The notes: a model not told the origin generated them from the letters alone. 64,000 bases of DNA from Chrysomallon squamiferum (GCA_012295275.1 CM022665.1:25960446-26024445); one strand, 5' to 3'; positions 23,890 to 36,645 are shown, counted from the first letter of the stretch. A program made the numbers and translations.

Positions 23890-26165
23890 TTCTCTTTCAG
23901 TATCTCTACTCTGTCACGCTCTGTACTCTCTCAGTCTGTACTCTGCCACAGTGTAATGTATGTACTTTGTCACTATGGCTGTACTCTGCCACAATGTAAT
24001 GTATGTACTCTGCCACAGTGTAATGTATGTACTTTGTCACTGTCTGTACTCTGTCACAATATAATGTCTGTACTTTGTCACTATGACTGTACTCTGCCAC
24101 AATGTAATGTCTGTGCTATGCCACAGTGTAATGTCTGTACTTTGTCACTATGACTGTACTCTGCCACAATGTAATGTCTGTGCTATGCCACAGTGTAATG
24201 TCTGTACTTTGTCACTGTTTGTACACTGACACAGTTTAATTTCTGTACTTTGTCACTGTCTGTACTCTGCCACAATGTAATGTATGTACTTTGTCACTAT
24301 GACTGTACTCTACTACCACAATGTAATGTCTGTACTCTGTCACAATGTAATGTCTGTACTCTGCCACAGTGTAATGTCTGTACTCTGCCACAGTGTAATG
24401 TATGTACTTTGTCACTATGACTGTACTCTGCCACAGTGCAATGTCTGTGCTATGCCACAGTGTAATGTATGTACTTTGTCACTGTCTGTACTCTGCCATA
24501 GTGTAATGTATGTACTTTGCCACTATGACTGTACTCAGCCACAGTGCAATGTCTGTGCTATGCCACAGTGTAATGTTTGTACTTTGTCACTATGTTTGTA
24601 CACTGACACAATTTAATTTCTGTACTTTGTCACTGTCTGTACTCTGCCACAGTGTAATGTATGTACTTTGTCACTATGACTGTACTCTACTACCACAATG
24701 TAATGTCTGTACTCTGCCACAGTGTAATGTATGTACTTTGTCACTATGACTGTACTCTGCCACAATGTAATGTCTGTACTCTGCCACAATGTAATGTATG
24801 TACTTTGTCACTGTCTGTACTCTGTCACAATATAATGTCTGTACTTTGTCACTATGACTGTACTCTGCCACAATGTAATGTCTGTGCTATGCCACAGTGT
24901 AATGTCTGTACTCTGCCACAATGTAATGTCTGTGCTATGCCACAGTGTAATATCTGTACTTTGTCACTATGACTGTACTCTGCCACAATGTAATGTCTGT
25001 GCTATGCCACAGTGTAATGTCTGTACTTTGTCACTATGACTGTACTCTGCCACAATGTAATGTCTGTGCTATGCCACAGTGTAATGTCTGTACTTTGTCA
25101 CTATGTTTGTACACTGACACAGTTTAATTTCTGTACTTTGTCACTGTCTGTACTCTGCCACAATGTAATGTATGTACTTTGTCACTATGACTGTACTCTA
25201 CTACCACAATGTAATGTCTGTACTCTGTCACAATGTAATGTCTGTACTCTGCCACAGTGTAATGTCTGTACTCTGCCACAGTGTAATGTATGTACTTTGT
25301 CACTATGACTGTACTCTGCCACAGTGCAATGTTTGTGCTATGCCACAGTGTAATGTCTGTACTTTGTCACTATGACTGTACTCTGCCACAATGTAATGTC
25401 TGTGCTATGCCACAGTGTAATGTCTGTACTTTGTCACTATGTTTGTACACTGACACAGTTTAATTTCTGTACTTTGTCACTGTCTGTACTCTGCCACAAT
25501 GTAATGTATGTACTTTGTCACTATGACTGTACTCTACTACCACAATGTAATGTCTGTACTCTGCCACAGTGTAATGTCTGTACTCTGCCACAGTGTAATG
25601 TATGTACTTTGTCACTATGACTGTACTCTGCCACAGTGCAATGTCTGTGCTATGCCACAGTGTAATGTATGTACTTTGTCACTGTCTGTACTCTGCCATA
25701 GTGTAATGTATGTACTTTGTCACTATGACTGTACTCAGCCACAGTGCAATGTCTGTGCTATGCCACAGTGTAATGTTTGTACTTTGCCACTGTTTGTACA
25801 CTGACACAATTTAATTTCTGTACTTTGTCACTGTCTGTACTCTGCCACAGTGTAATGTATGTACTTTGTCACTATGACTGTACTCTACTACCACAATGTA
25901 ATGTCTGTGCTCTGTCACAATGTAATGTCTGTACTCTGCCACAATGTAGTGTCTGTATTTTGCCACAGTGTAATGTCTGTACACTACCACAAAGTAATTT
26001 CTGTACTTTGTCGTTGTCTGGACTCTGCCACAATGTAATGTCTGTACTTTGACACAATGTTATTTTTATACTCTGACACTATGTCTGTACTCTGTCACAC
26101 TGCAATTTCTGTTACTATGTCTGTACTCTGCTTATGATGGTTGTACTCTGTTATGATATCTGTAA
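23890..26165. repeat. 24-bp-based tandem array with higher-order structure
   Basis: About 2.3 kb of head-to-tail units. The basic unit is 24 bp (TGTACTCTGCCACAATGTAA plus TGTC). Variants include a 19-bp form (TGTACTTTGTCACTATGAC), a 17-bp form ending CACTGTC, a 27-bp form with CTACTACCACA and a rare form with TTTGTACACTGACACA. The rare form marks longer blocks: it starts at 24,218, 24,595, 25,106, 25,442 and 25,793, and the units after it recur in nearly the same order. The edges (before about 23,950 and after 25,900) are more diverged. The CTLPQCNV-type translations are artefacts. Confidence 0.97.
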
Positions 26166-26614
26166 TCTTTTTTCACACTTCCAGACACCAAACTAAAGCA
26201 CAAAGAGATTCAGACAAAGACACCGGTGATCGAAGATGAGACCAGGTGTCACACTGCATTAACAGTACATACATGATGGTCAATGGAACGCCTAGTGTGT
26301 TTTCTCTGTGTGTTAATAATATGACAAATATGGCAAATGCATTAACAAAACCCCCAGGGATTCTCAGACAATGTATGATAAGAGTCAGAACAATAAATAG
26401 TCCATAAAGTAAAGGCTTTTTGACAAGACCCCCTGGTAAGAATAACATGCAGTAAGATAAACTAAAAACAATGTAATATAAATATCTGGAAAATAAACAG
26501 GTATGTCTAGACAATGAAACTGTTCGTTTCTTAGTTCAATGATATACAGTTTAAATGTTCCCAGTTTTCATACCCTCAGTGACAGACTATAAATAATTTA
26601 CTGGATTTATTATT

Positions 26615-26715
26615 CAAAAATGTAATAATAATAATAAAAGTAGAAGCAGTAGTAGTAATAACAGTAGTAACAGTTGTAGTTATTGTTGTCATAGTTAGTA
26701 GTAGTAGTAGCTGGC
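26615..26715. repeat. AAT/AGT triplet repeats
   Basis: Imperfect ATA, GTA and GTT triplets just left of the candidate inverted-repeat element. Confidence 0.85.
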
Positions 26716-26730
26716 ATACAGTAGTAATGG

Positions 26731-27121
26731 TTCCCCACTTGGACAATTCCCCACTCTCAATTTTTTACAAGTGTCAGTGGCAAGAATCAACCTGTAATAA
26801 TAATAATAATAGTAATAGTGGTAGTAGTAATAGTAATAATAACAGCAGCAGCAGCACCACCACCACCACCACCAACACCAACAACAACAATAATAATAAT
26901 CATTATGATGATAATGATTATGAAGACAATGATGATGGTAGATTTAATAACATGTATATAATTGCTTGTGTGTGTTTTGTGTGTGTGTGTTTATGTGTGT
27001 TTGTGTTTCTATGTGTATGTGTTTGTATATATATGTGTGTGTGTGTGAGTTTGTGTGTGTGTGCGTGCATGTGTGAAGTGGGGAATTGTCTTAGTGGGGA
27101 ATTGTCCAGTGTGGAATTGTC
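26731..27121. mobile_element. candidate MITE with GGACAATTCCCCACT inverted ends
   Basis: GGACAATTCCCCACT occurs at 26,741-26,755 preceded by TTCCCCACTT. Its reverse complement occurs as a cluster at 27,077-27,090, 27,093-27,107 and, with one mismatch, 27,108-27,121. About 26 bases of the outer arms align. Between them are triplet repeats (26,797-26,930) and a TG-rich repeat (26,965-27,072). This is the form of a small inverted-repeat transposon, or of a pair of subterminal repeats. I found no clear target duplication. Confidence 0.45.
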
Positions 27122-27929
27122 TGTTTACAAGTAGGGTTCCAAGTCAATTGACCCAGTACTAGTAGTAATGGTAGCAAGAACAAAAAGAAAATAAAGAAGA
27201 AAAAAAAAAGATAAAGAAAAGAAAAAGCCCAGAAATTTGTGTTTCAGAACGTTTTTGTATTTTGAATAGTGTTGATATTTATATGATTATATTTGTTTAA
27301 TTTTCTACTTGAAATACCTAGCATAATTGTGTTTTAAACTGAATTAAACCCCAGAAAAAAATACTGTCTTTTGCACACAAGAGAGAGAAAAAAAAAAAAA
27401 AAAACCCACAAATTACACCAACTAAAAAAATCCACTGAACTCTGCTTTACCTTAAAGTAGATGGCTGCAGTTTTGATTACAGTTTTGTGAAGAAGATGTA
27501 CAGGTCATGTATTTAGAAAGGTTAATGACAAAAACAGCCAGTGCAGTCACAGATCATTCAGTGCAGAGAGCATGCTGACATTGGCTGCCAAAGTTATTAC
27601 AAAAAAAGCAACAAAAAAAACTGGGCCATCATGGATGTGGATCATGCTGTCAAGATGAAGTCATGTAGACAAAATGTATCAAAAATGGCAAAAATCAGGA
27701 ATTATAAATTGCATTTAATGGCTCAGTGTAGGCAAACAAACACCACACTGTGGTATCTGGTGCGAACAAAACAGATGTCACTTGTTCTGTTTTAATATAA
27801 TTACTCAGTTACAGATAAATTATTGACATCCACAGCCACATCTACCAGTTAACAAAAGAGAAGTTAATGGGTTTGCATATGTATGTATGTATGGAACCAT
27901 GTTTTGTAATATTTTTTATGAATACTGAT

Positions 27930-28110
27930 TGAGAACTGGGTTTTGATGTGGCCTTGAGTGTTGTTTTTGACAAATATTGAAAGCACCAGGTTTTGCGTGT
28001 TTATGTTTATGGCACCTGGTCTTAATGTAGATGAATGTGGAACCTAGCCTTAAAATATATGTATCAGGCACCTCTTCATAATGTAGATGTATATGGTAAT
28101 GTTGTTTTTT
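27930..28110. repeat. weak tandem repeat, about 45-bp unit
   Basis: Three or four diverged copies around GGCACCTGGTCTTAATGTAG, ATGTATGTGG-like segments. The unit boundaries are uncertain. Confidence 0.35.
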
Positions 28111-28429
28111 TTGTTTTGTTATTGTTGTTTTTTGAGGGAAGTGAAATATATAAATACATAATATTTCAGTAGGTTTTCTGAAAGGACATGTGTTTGGCAC
28201 CAAAATGTGCTGTTTCAGTCGTTTCACATGATCACTAATTTACAAATGAATTAGATATCTAGATATCAATAAATCCAATGTTAATAATTCATATCATAAA
28301 CTTTATTCCAGTCATATTAAATTATAAATTATAGATCAGTTTACAATACAAACAACAAAGTTTCGGTATCAATAAAATATTTTAAAATAATTTTGTTTGA
28401 TTAATAAAGAGAATGTTTAATATTTAATT

Positions 28430-29140
28430 TTTTTTTTTTTTTTTGGTTTGTTTATATAATAAAGAAATGGGTTTTCTGACAACAATAAATAATAGGTTTC
28501 AAAACAATTGTAATCAGTGAAATTTATAACAGTTATAATCTATGGGTTTTGTCACACAAAGTGTAAACAATGGGTTTTAAAACAATCAAAAAGTAAGAGA
28601 TTTTTAAACAGCTATAATCAGTGGGTTTTATAGCAAACTAAACAGTGGCTTTGAAACAGCTAAATAATAAGATACAACAAATATGAGATTTCAAAATAAC
28701 TTTAAATAACTTTTATAGCAACTGTAATCAGTGTGTTTTGTAACAAATATAATTAAAAGGTTGTGTTTATTTTTTGGGGTGAGGGGATTGCTGATTGTTT
28801 TTTTTAATCATTTTTTATATAAAAGTCACAACTATAAACATAAGGTATTAAAACATCTTTAATGGCTGGATTTTATGACAAACATAATCAACAGGTTTTT
28901 TAACAAGTGATAAATGCAAACAATGGGGTTAATAACCACTAAAATCATTGGGTTTCAAAACAAAATGTTTTAATACAACCAGAAACAATAAATTCTGTAA
29001 CAAATATAATCAATGAGTTTTAAAACAAATATAAAAAAAGAGTTTTAAAACAAATATAAACAAAGGTTTTTTTAACACAACTATAATGTAAGGGCCTTAA
29101 AACAAATGTAAACTAAAGATTTTAAATTAATCTATAACTA
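28430..29140. repeat. degenerate tandem array, about 30-40-bp unit
   Basis: Roughly twenty diverged copies of GGGTTTTAAAACAA followed by TATAATCA or TATAAACA. The order and spacing are regular enough to show tandem origin, but units differ by many substitutions and small indels. It starts after a T run at 28,428-28,444. Confidence 0.7.
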
Positions 29141-29490
29141 TACAGGAAGGCTTTCATTGTTGCTAGGTGCAAACTATGAAATATTTATCCATGATGCTGT
29201 GCAAAATTAATTTGTTAAATCTGACAGCTCTGTGATTAGAAAAGTGATTGGCAATTCCATAGACTGCCCATATCACTCTGACTGAAAGAGGCTTCCAGAG
29301 CATACAACAAGGCTCTGGCTGTTTGCCTTGCTTGGTTGAGACCACAGTGAAAGAAAAGTATTTGCACAGTTCTTGTGACAAGTAGACCAATATGTGATAA
29401 TGTTAACACTGTAAGAAGTGTTCTCAGAATGTGTGCCATGACAGGCATGCGTGTACAGTTATCCATGGCCTATAAAGTATTTAGCTATAT

Positions 29491-29494
<4 letters not shown>

Positions 29495-29536
<42 letters not shown>
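29495..29536. repeat. (GT)21 microsatellite
   Basis: Perfect GT run, followed by short GTAT units. Confidence 0.96.
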
Positions 29537-29538
<2 letters not shown>

Positions 29539-30269
29539 TGTGTATGTATGTATGTACATTCTTTGCATTTCTTTTCATTTTGTCATTTTTTTTAAAAACA
29601 ATTATTATTATTTTTCATTTTATTTATTCATTTACTTTACATTCTTAAGTTTCATTTCTTTTTCTTCTTTTTCTCCATTACTCTGAAAAGGCCAGTCAGT
29701 TATAACTGGGTCAACATTTTGTACACAGAACACAACTTTAAATTTAAAACATTAAATGTAAAGACTTAACTTCTGATCAAACACAAACAAACTGGACAAT
29801 TAGCAATTATGAAAGCACTGACGGGTCTGAACTCGTTCTCAAGATTTAAGTTTTAGGATTTGTTTAACTTCCCCACTGTTCAGGCTAAGTGCACGTCCCA
29901 GTACCAAGCCCAATTTGACCAAGTTTGTTTTTGGTAATTTGTTAATTATACTGTTCTCTGGAGTGATAAACCCCATAAACTTTATATTAATGGCAAGAGC
30001 CTCAGTGACACTGAAATGCACCAGGCTGACAGAATTGATCAAAAAAAAAAAAAAACATAGTAGAGATCCTATCAGAAATTGAACATTGCAATGGAAACAA
30101 ATGCTTATACTTGTTTTATTCGAATACATTTCAGAAAAAACACAAAAAACACAACAACAAAAAACACACCAGTAGATCCTGTTATCTAAAGGTAAAAATT
30201 AAAACTGTATCATACTGGACCAGATTTTGTTCAAAGATTAGAACTAACACTTCAGTTGCTATTTCTGTC

Positions 30270-30535
30270 ACTACAGCTATTAACACTATTACTGATACCA
30301 CTACTACAACAGCAAAAAACTACTAGTTCTACTATTACTACTACTACTGCTACTACTACCACTAGTGTCACTATTACTACTATTTATTAATATTAATGCT
30401 ATTAATACTACTATTTCTGCTATCAAAACAACTGCCACTTCTACTACTACCCTACTACAACCTTCATTACCATTAATATTACTACTGCAGTTAATGTTAC
30501 TACAACTACTGCTACTATTACTACTACTATCACAC
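30270..30535. repeat. ACT/ATT triplet-rich region
   Basis: Imperfect ACT, ATT and GCT triplets over about 265 bp. Confidence 0.9.
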
Positions 30536-30788
30536 TAAAACTCAAATAGGATAATTGCTAGTCTTTAAAAAAAAAAAAACATCTGTTAGTTATCATGTAT
30601 TTTTTGTTAAATTGTTTCAGACATGCATTTCTCAAAATCTTGTTTGATTGCCAAAGACAGTGTTTGAAGAATCACTTCAGTGTTCTTACACCTCATCAAT
30701 TAGTATTGGGTTGGAGCCAAATACCAAGGTTTGATCCCACTATATTCCACACATAGAGACCTCTGATGCTAAAGGACAGCACCACAAA

Positions 30789-31160
30789 TATTTAATAAGA
30801 TTTTTTCCACAAGCTGCAGCAAGACATCTTTTAGTAAGATTTTTTCTACATATTGTAGCAAGCTATCTTTTGGTAAGACATTTTTACATACAGCAGCAAG
30901 GTATCTTTTAGTAAGACTTTTCTAGATAGTGCAGTACGATATCCTTTACTAAGTCTTTTCTACATACTGCAGCAAGATATCATTTAACAATACTATTCTA
31001 AACATTGCATAAAAGGCATCCATATCATGATTTTTCCACATTATGAAACCTTTTAAAAACACTTCTTTACATGTTGCTGAATGATACCTTTTAAACAAGA
31101 CCCTTTTGCTGACTGTAGTATTGCAGCATGATATATTTTTTAATAAGACTTTTACTAGAA
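30789..31160. repeat. degenerate tandem array, 38-39-bp unit
   Basis: About nine copies built on TTTTAGTAAGA, CTTTTCTACATA and CTGCAGCAAGATATC. The first five copies align easily; the later ones carry deletions and insertions. Confidence 0.8.
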
Positions 31161-32825
31161 AAACATGTCTGTGCCACTCCAGTCAAAGAATTTTGTTTGA
31201 AACAGGTGCTAATTACTCCTATTAAAGCCCAGCAGATCTCAAAGTATATAATAATACCATGGCAACAGAGATCATGGTGGTATTATATTGTGTGTTCAAC
31301 ATCCAAACAGCATTCAATAACATTTGTATTGTATACTTTAAGGCAGCATAAATGTAGCAATGTGATAATACTGATGCTCTCTAGCTTTTCTAATATATTT
31401 AATTATGTATGCAGTGCAGTCCATGTGCAGTCTCTGTTTGCATCTTGAATAGGTTGGTTTTTAGAACAATGAAAAGCTTTTAATATTATTAAAATGGTAC
31501 AAGGATAAAACAATAGCGCCTGGAATTAGAATATCTAGTTTCATGTGAGCTGCTGATGAAGGAGTATGTGTGAGTATAAAACAGAAATGTACATCAGATT
31601 ATATACATATACATACACACAGATTTATTTTCAAAATTCAGCTGCATTTGAACACTTGTATTATTCTCAGTAATTTAGGAACAACATTTCTCAATCCAGT
31701 ATTTAAGTTGACTAAAGTACTGAAGTATAAAAAGATATTTAATCCAAAACACAACCATATTCAAAGTCATTTCTAAACACTCATTAAAAATGACCTCAAA
31801 GATGTCCAAGCTAACAAAGGTAAGTATAATTTTGACTCAGTGAGGCTGCCATTGTCAACAAGAAACTGAAATAAACAGCTTAGGGAAATATCAGTCTGCC
31901 ACCATGACCCAGCATAAAACCATGATGACTTGGACAAAGCAGACTGGGGATATGAGCTGGCATAAATCTCTACTCTCTTCAGAGGATGTCTTTTTGAAAA
32001 CCAGCAGTAAATATTGTCTTTGATGACAATGGGATTTATGCTTGTAATCAAATCTGTTAAGATCAAAAGGATCTGTTACAGTTATAGTCATCCAACGTAC
32101 CTGAATGTATTTATCATGCAGTCAAAGGATATTTTATTTATATAAATCTCTTTAATGAATTTAGTGTTATGTTATTCAGTTAAAATGCATGAAAACGATC
32201 TCTGGCTCTAATCAAGAAGATTATTTCATAATAAATTATGATGCAGCAGAAATCCAAAAATCAAGATGAAAACGTTTTTAAAACACACACACTAACACAC
32301 ATACATATACACAACAAATCAATATCATATTAAGTTTATAACCAAAAATTAACCCAGAACTGCAAGACATCTAACAGAACACCTCTGAGTTATATATGTG
32401 AGTTTAATAAACTTTGGTATTTACTATCAGCTATGTAAAAACAGTACACAGGCTACAATCACAACAACAACACCGGCTGGTATGACAACAAGATAATGGG
32501 GGAAACTGCAAGTCTTTTAGACACAACTGATGTTTAAAAGAACTTGCTGATAAAAAAAGGTTGTTGTGCAGGTTTCGGGTAGAGGAATCAAGCCAGATGT
32601 AAAGTTTTAAAAATAAAGTGAACAGCTGCAGATGGCCACACCAGAAGATGAAGAACAGCAGCCTGTAAGAGTCTTGTTTAAATGGAACCAGGCAAGTGTT
32701 GCTATCAGTGAGAAAAACTCCCAAATCAGAACAACTCCAGTGCCAAACAGCTTGTTTTAGTGCTTAGTAAACAATTTGTGTTTGCTCTTTCATGGTCACT
32801 TCTGGGGAACATTCTGTGTTTTTAA

Positions 32826-33200
32826 GAATGTGTATGTTAGTGTGTATGTGCATATGTGTGTATATGCGAGTGCATGTATGTGTATGTATATGCATCTGTA
32901 TATGTTTGTAGACATGCATGTATGTTGGTGTATGTCTGTGTACATACATGTGTGTATTTATTTATCTGTATATACAGTATATTTACTTTTTATACATATT
33001 TATCTGTATATACAGTATATTTACTTTTTATACATAGTATGTGTATATGCATGTATATGTATGCATATGTATGTATGTATGTGTGTATGTATGTTTGTAT
33101 GCATACATACATGTGTGCTTATGTATGTGTGTGTGTACATGTCTTATGGAATGTGTGTGCATTTATGTTTTATACATTGTGTGTGTATGTTTGTAAAATG
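32826..33200. repeat. TG/GTAT-rich block with a perfect 38-bp duplication
   Basis: Imperfect GTAT and TG repeats. Inside them, 32,961-32,998 and 32,999-33,036 are identical 38-bp copies containing the palindrome CTGTATATACAG. Confidence 0.93.
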
Positions 33201-33974
33201 GTGGCAATGAAATCTTTTTAACAGTTTTACTTTACTACAAGTGAAGATAAGTAACCCAGGACAACAACAACAACAAGGTGGAAGTAAAAATAATGTTTAT
33301 ACATTATTTAATTATAGAGCCACAAATACAAATTAACAAAATGTATTATTAAAAATATGCTTAGTCATTCATTAAGTAAAACATTTCCTTCCTAATTTAT
33401 CAACAGTATATATTTTGCTATTTACCTAATGTATTAATAATATACATTTAGCTAATTATCTGATATATTAATAGTCTGCATTCAGCTTTATGTAATAATT
33501 ATGTTAGATAAATAACAAAATGCCACGAGAAACATATAATATATTTTTGTATGTCTGAATGTTTCTTATTCATTTTTCTCTCTCTCTGTCTCTTACCTAT
33601 ATATCCCTCTCTCTTTCTTTTGTGTCTCTGTCTGTGTCTGTGCATGAGTAGGAATACATTTTTCTCCAGTAATTAATCCAGTTCATAAATTCCCAGATTT
33701 CAAATATTTTCCAAAGCAAAGAAAACAAAATGGCATGAAAAATAAAATACTATAACTGATAAACAGGTCCACTTGCAACTATAGAATTATATAGCACAGA
33801 ACCAGTGTGATAGAATCAGTTCCCTTCATTGCATAATCTATACTATTTCCTATTCCAGCCAGGATCTCACAACTGACTTATGATTAAACAAAATTCTGTT
33901 TAGAAATGACAGAATGAATGGAATGATGTCAAAGAAATAAAAAAATTTAATGCTTAAGATACAATACAATTACC

Positions 33975-34306
33975 TCAGTGTTTAAAAACACAAACACATA
34001 ACAGTCACTTTCTTTATAAACACAAACACACAAAAGTGAAGTTCTTTTAAAAACACAAGCACACAATAATGAAGTTATTTTTAAAACACAAGCACACAAC
34101 AGTGAAGTTATTTTAAAAACACAAATACACAACAGTGAAGTTATTTTAAAATCAGAAGCACACGACAGTGAATTTCATTTAAAATATAAATATAACAGTG
34201 AAGTTCTTTTAAAAACACAAGCACAAAACAGTGAAGTTCTTTTAAAAACACAAGCACAAAACATTGAAGTTCTTTTAAAAACACAAGCATATAAGATAAC
34301 GAAGTT
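33975..34306. repeat. 33-bp tandem array, about 10 copies
   Basis: Units carry CAGTGAAGTTCTTTTAAAA and ACACAAGCACACAA, with CTTT/ATTT variants. The short minus-strand frame through it is an artefact of a period divisible by three. Confidence 0.88.
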
Positions 34307-35311
34307 GGGTTGCTAATGGAGTCTTTTAGGTGACAGTATTGATTATGCGAGAGGAAGCAGATAGCTATCTATATTTACAGCAGAACTGTTAACTAATTCA
34401 GCTGCATGCACAGAAAGTACATTGTCTCTGAACTACACAGTATTTTTCAATTCCAGCTGACTACAATATGATGCCATGAAGTGCATTTAATGTCAGGGAA
34501 TCTTGCATTATGTTTTTATATTGATCCTGCATACACCTATAGGCTATGTACATTTTTATTCATGTATTAATCAATATGTTTGAATATAGAAAGTGCAAGT
34601 CAATTTTTCAAAAGCAATTTTTACTAAATGAAGAGTAATGTTTTTCAGGATATATGTACATGTATTATTATTCAACAATGGGCAAAGGAATAGTCTATGT
34701 AATATGAAGGCATGAATGGATTTTCATAAAAGAAAACAGTATAATCTATCTGCAGCTGTTGGAATCTAATATTTATTGTCTAATTTGTTTTCAATGGGGT
34801 TAGATGGTCACAGCTGCTTTCCACAGACATTTCATGTAGCTTTTTCCCAATCCAACCAGTGGTCTATGAAATGCCATAACATGCACTTTTCATACTTGGC
34901 GAAATTACTAGCTTCAAAAGGGTTAAATTATCCTTTCATGGTGAAGACAGTGAATATGATAACCTTTCAACTTACCATTTTGAAATGTACTGTTTAATCT
35001 CTAATTGCTGCTAGCATAAAATATGTCCAGAGGTTAATAAACAAACATTCATTGTTTCTTTTATGTTGTACTCAGTTACATAAAGTGATCTCATAATACT
35101 GAACTTAAGTCTAATAGAAACCATGGTATTATATTATAAAGGAATTCAGTACCTGGGTTATGTACAGTACTGATAAGTTAATACTGAAGAGTTGGTTCTT
35201 ATGAGTTGCTGTCCCTGTGGGCTTATTTGCTTGTTTGCTTTGAGGGTAGCATCAGTTTTCATGACCCTCAGGTCTTTTTTTATTTTTTTATTATTATTTT
35301 TTTTATCTTAC

Positions 35312-35408
35312 CTGTAAAGACACTTGGAACTTTGGTCATAAAGCTTTTTACAGTTCTGACAGGAACTCCTGTGTACTCATCCTGCATCCGATCAATGATA
35401 GACTCCAT
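35312..35408 (-). CDS. RGS7: R7-family RGS protein, exon A (start of DEP region)
   Basis: A 97-nt exon on the minus strand encoding [18 protein letters not shown], then [14 protein letters not shown] and the first base of a Gly codon completed in exon B. The acceptor is GTTTCAG after a (GTT)n-containing tract; the donor is GTAAGA. The pattern ME-(I/V)I-(R/K)MQDE--G-P-RTVKSF---(I/V)PSVF-G is diagnostic of RGS6/RGS7. The first Met is the first codon of the exon. In vertebrate relatives about 25 residues precede this Met, so an upstream coding exon is expected, but initiation here cannot be excluded: no in-frame stop lies immediately upstream in the intron sequence. Confidence 0.95.
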
Positions 35409-35799
35409 CTGAAACACCAACAACAACAACATCATCAAAATTGTTATTACATTATAAATCACCTTGTTAAATGATAGTAAAGTGACTGCTGTTACCTCAT
35501 CATCATATTATTATTATTTTTATTAGTATCGTCATCATCTATAGTATTATGTCTGCAAAGACAAAGTAATTATCACCATCATCATCATCGTCATCTTTAC
35601 TGTTATTTGAATATTATCATGTTCTCTTAGAGATTTATTTGTCTACATAATAATGAATGTTAAGTTGGTTTCTTCATGATTTCTTTATTGGTGTTTTGTT
35701 TACAAACATTGATTTTCATAACACACTTTTATCTGAAAAATACCATGTATGTCTATGTGTCAGAGTGCTTGTCTCACTTACACTAATGACAGAGACAGT

Positions 35800-36095
35800 G
35801 TCACAGAAATGAAAATGTCTCTAAAAATGATGACATGGAGAACTGCACATTTCACTTAAAAGTGAGACTAATACACAAACATCACTTAAAATAATAAATA
35901 ACAAAAGGATCAGTGACATGAAAATTCATGTTACCCTTAAAATGATGCCAATGTCACAATTCTATGCATCTCTTAAAATGATACCACTTGTCACAAATCT
36001 ACGGATGTCACTTAAAAATGATGCCATTGTCACATTTCAACATCGCTTATAATGATGCTATTGTCACAGATCTACATGTCACTTAAAATGGCGAC
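35800..36095. repeat. degenerate tandem array, about 38-bp unit
   Basis: Six to eight copies of CACTTAAAATGATGCCA, TTGTCACAAATCTACAT. It lies 400 bp upstream of exon A in the transcript direction. Confidence 0.75.
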
Positions 36096-36109
36096 AGAGT
36101 GGAGAGTGT

Positions 36110-36400
36110 CAAAGAACAGCATGTGATACTTGAAGCAATGATGGTCTTTCAGTTACCACCATAGTGGGAAATATGGTAGCAAACACAGTCCATGTGATTC
36201 CAATCAATTCTTATCAGGTTATTAAATCTGAAATTACACTTGTATAATTCACAATGCAATATGCCACTGCTCAGTGCTGTTATTGCATGATTGTGTCATT
36301 AAATTAAATACTTCATGAGCACAGGCAATCACATCATGACAAACATGCTCTGTGTACAAGTCAATCAGACTAATTTCTTAGTAACCAATGGAATTAAAAC
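36110..36400. promoter_or_regulatory. non-repetitive island upstream of exon A, candidate element
   Basis: Balanced sequence with several homeodomain-like ATTA/AATTA sites, CCAATCAATT near 36,201 and CATGATTGTG near 36,287. No coding frame of interest. The regulatory role is inferred from composition only. Confidence 0.2.
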
Positions 36401-36509
36401 TTAATAACATTTTTATCAGTTACATGGGATTGTTAATGTATCAGTCATTTTTAAAAAAAAATTAATTATATCTGATTAAAGTTTAAGAAAAGCTGGAAAG
36501 AAATATAAC

Positions 36510-36645
36510 CAAATAATAATAATAATAATGATGATAATAAAAATAATAATAATAAAAAATTAATAACTGCAATAATAACTACTAATAATAATAAATAGCA
36601 AATAATAATAACATTAATACTATTAATAATAATTATTATTTTTAA
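36510..36645. repeat. AAT triplet repeats
   Basis: Imperfect AAT/AAC/ATG triplets. Confidence 0.9.

Larger units (their letters stand above)
17389..35311 (-). other. 17.9-kb intron between RGS exons A and B
   Basis: Bounded by the exon A donor (GTAAGA) and the exon B acceptor. It holds the 24-bp-based satellite-like array, several degenerate 30-40-bp arrays, two transposon-like elements, a SINE-like element and many microsatellites. Parts such as 17,390-18,350, 21,290-22,900, 26,170-26,600, 27,130-27,900, 29,140-29,480, 31,160-32,800 and 34,310-35,300 look like ordinary AT-rich intron; I see no additional exon of the RGS frame in them. Confidence 0.85.

Noticed and set aside
23906-26057. Many 60-110-codon Cys-rich frames on both strands
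   Set aside because: Translations of the 24-bp-based array; they break at each 17- or 19-bp variant.
23950-26165. CRISPR-like direct repeat pattern
   Set aside because: Repeats are contiguous without unique spacers and the context is an animal intron.
26173-26514. 113-codon minus-strand frame
   Set aside because: Hydrophobic, no known family, no start or splice support in AT-rich intron.
30690-30785. GGTTTGATCCCA B-box-like sequence
   Set aside because: No matching A box and no SINE body; it directly precedes a tandem array.
32090-32140. GTACGT donor-like site between exons A and B
   Set aside because: Exons A and B already join in phase with continuous family similarity, so no extra exon is needed.
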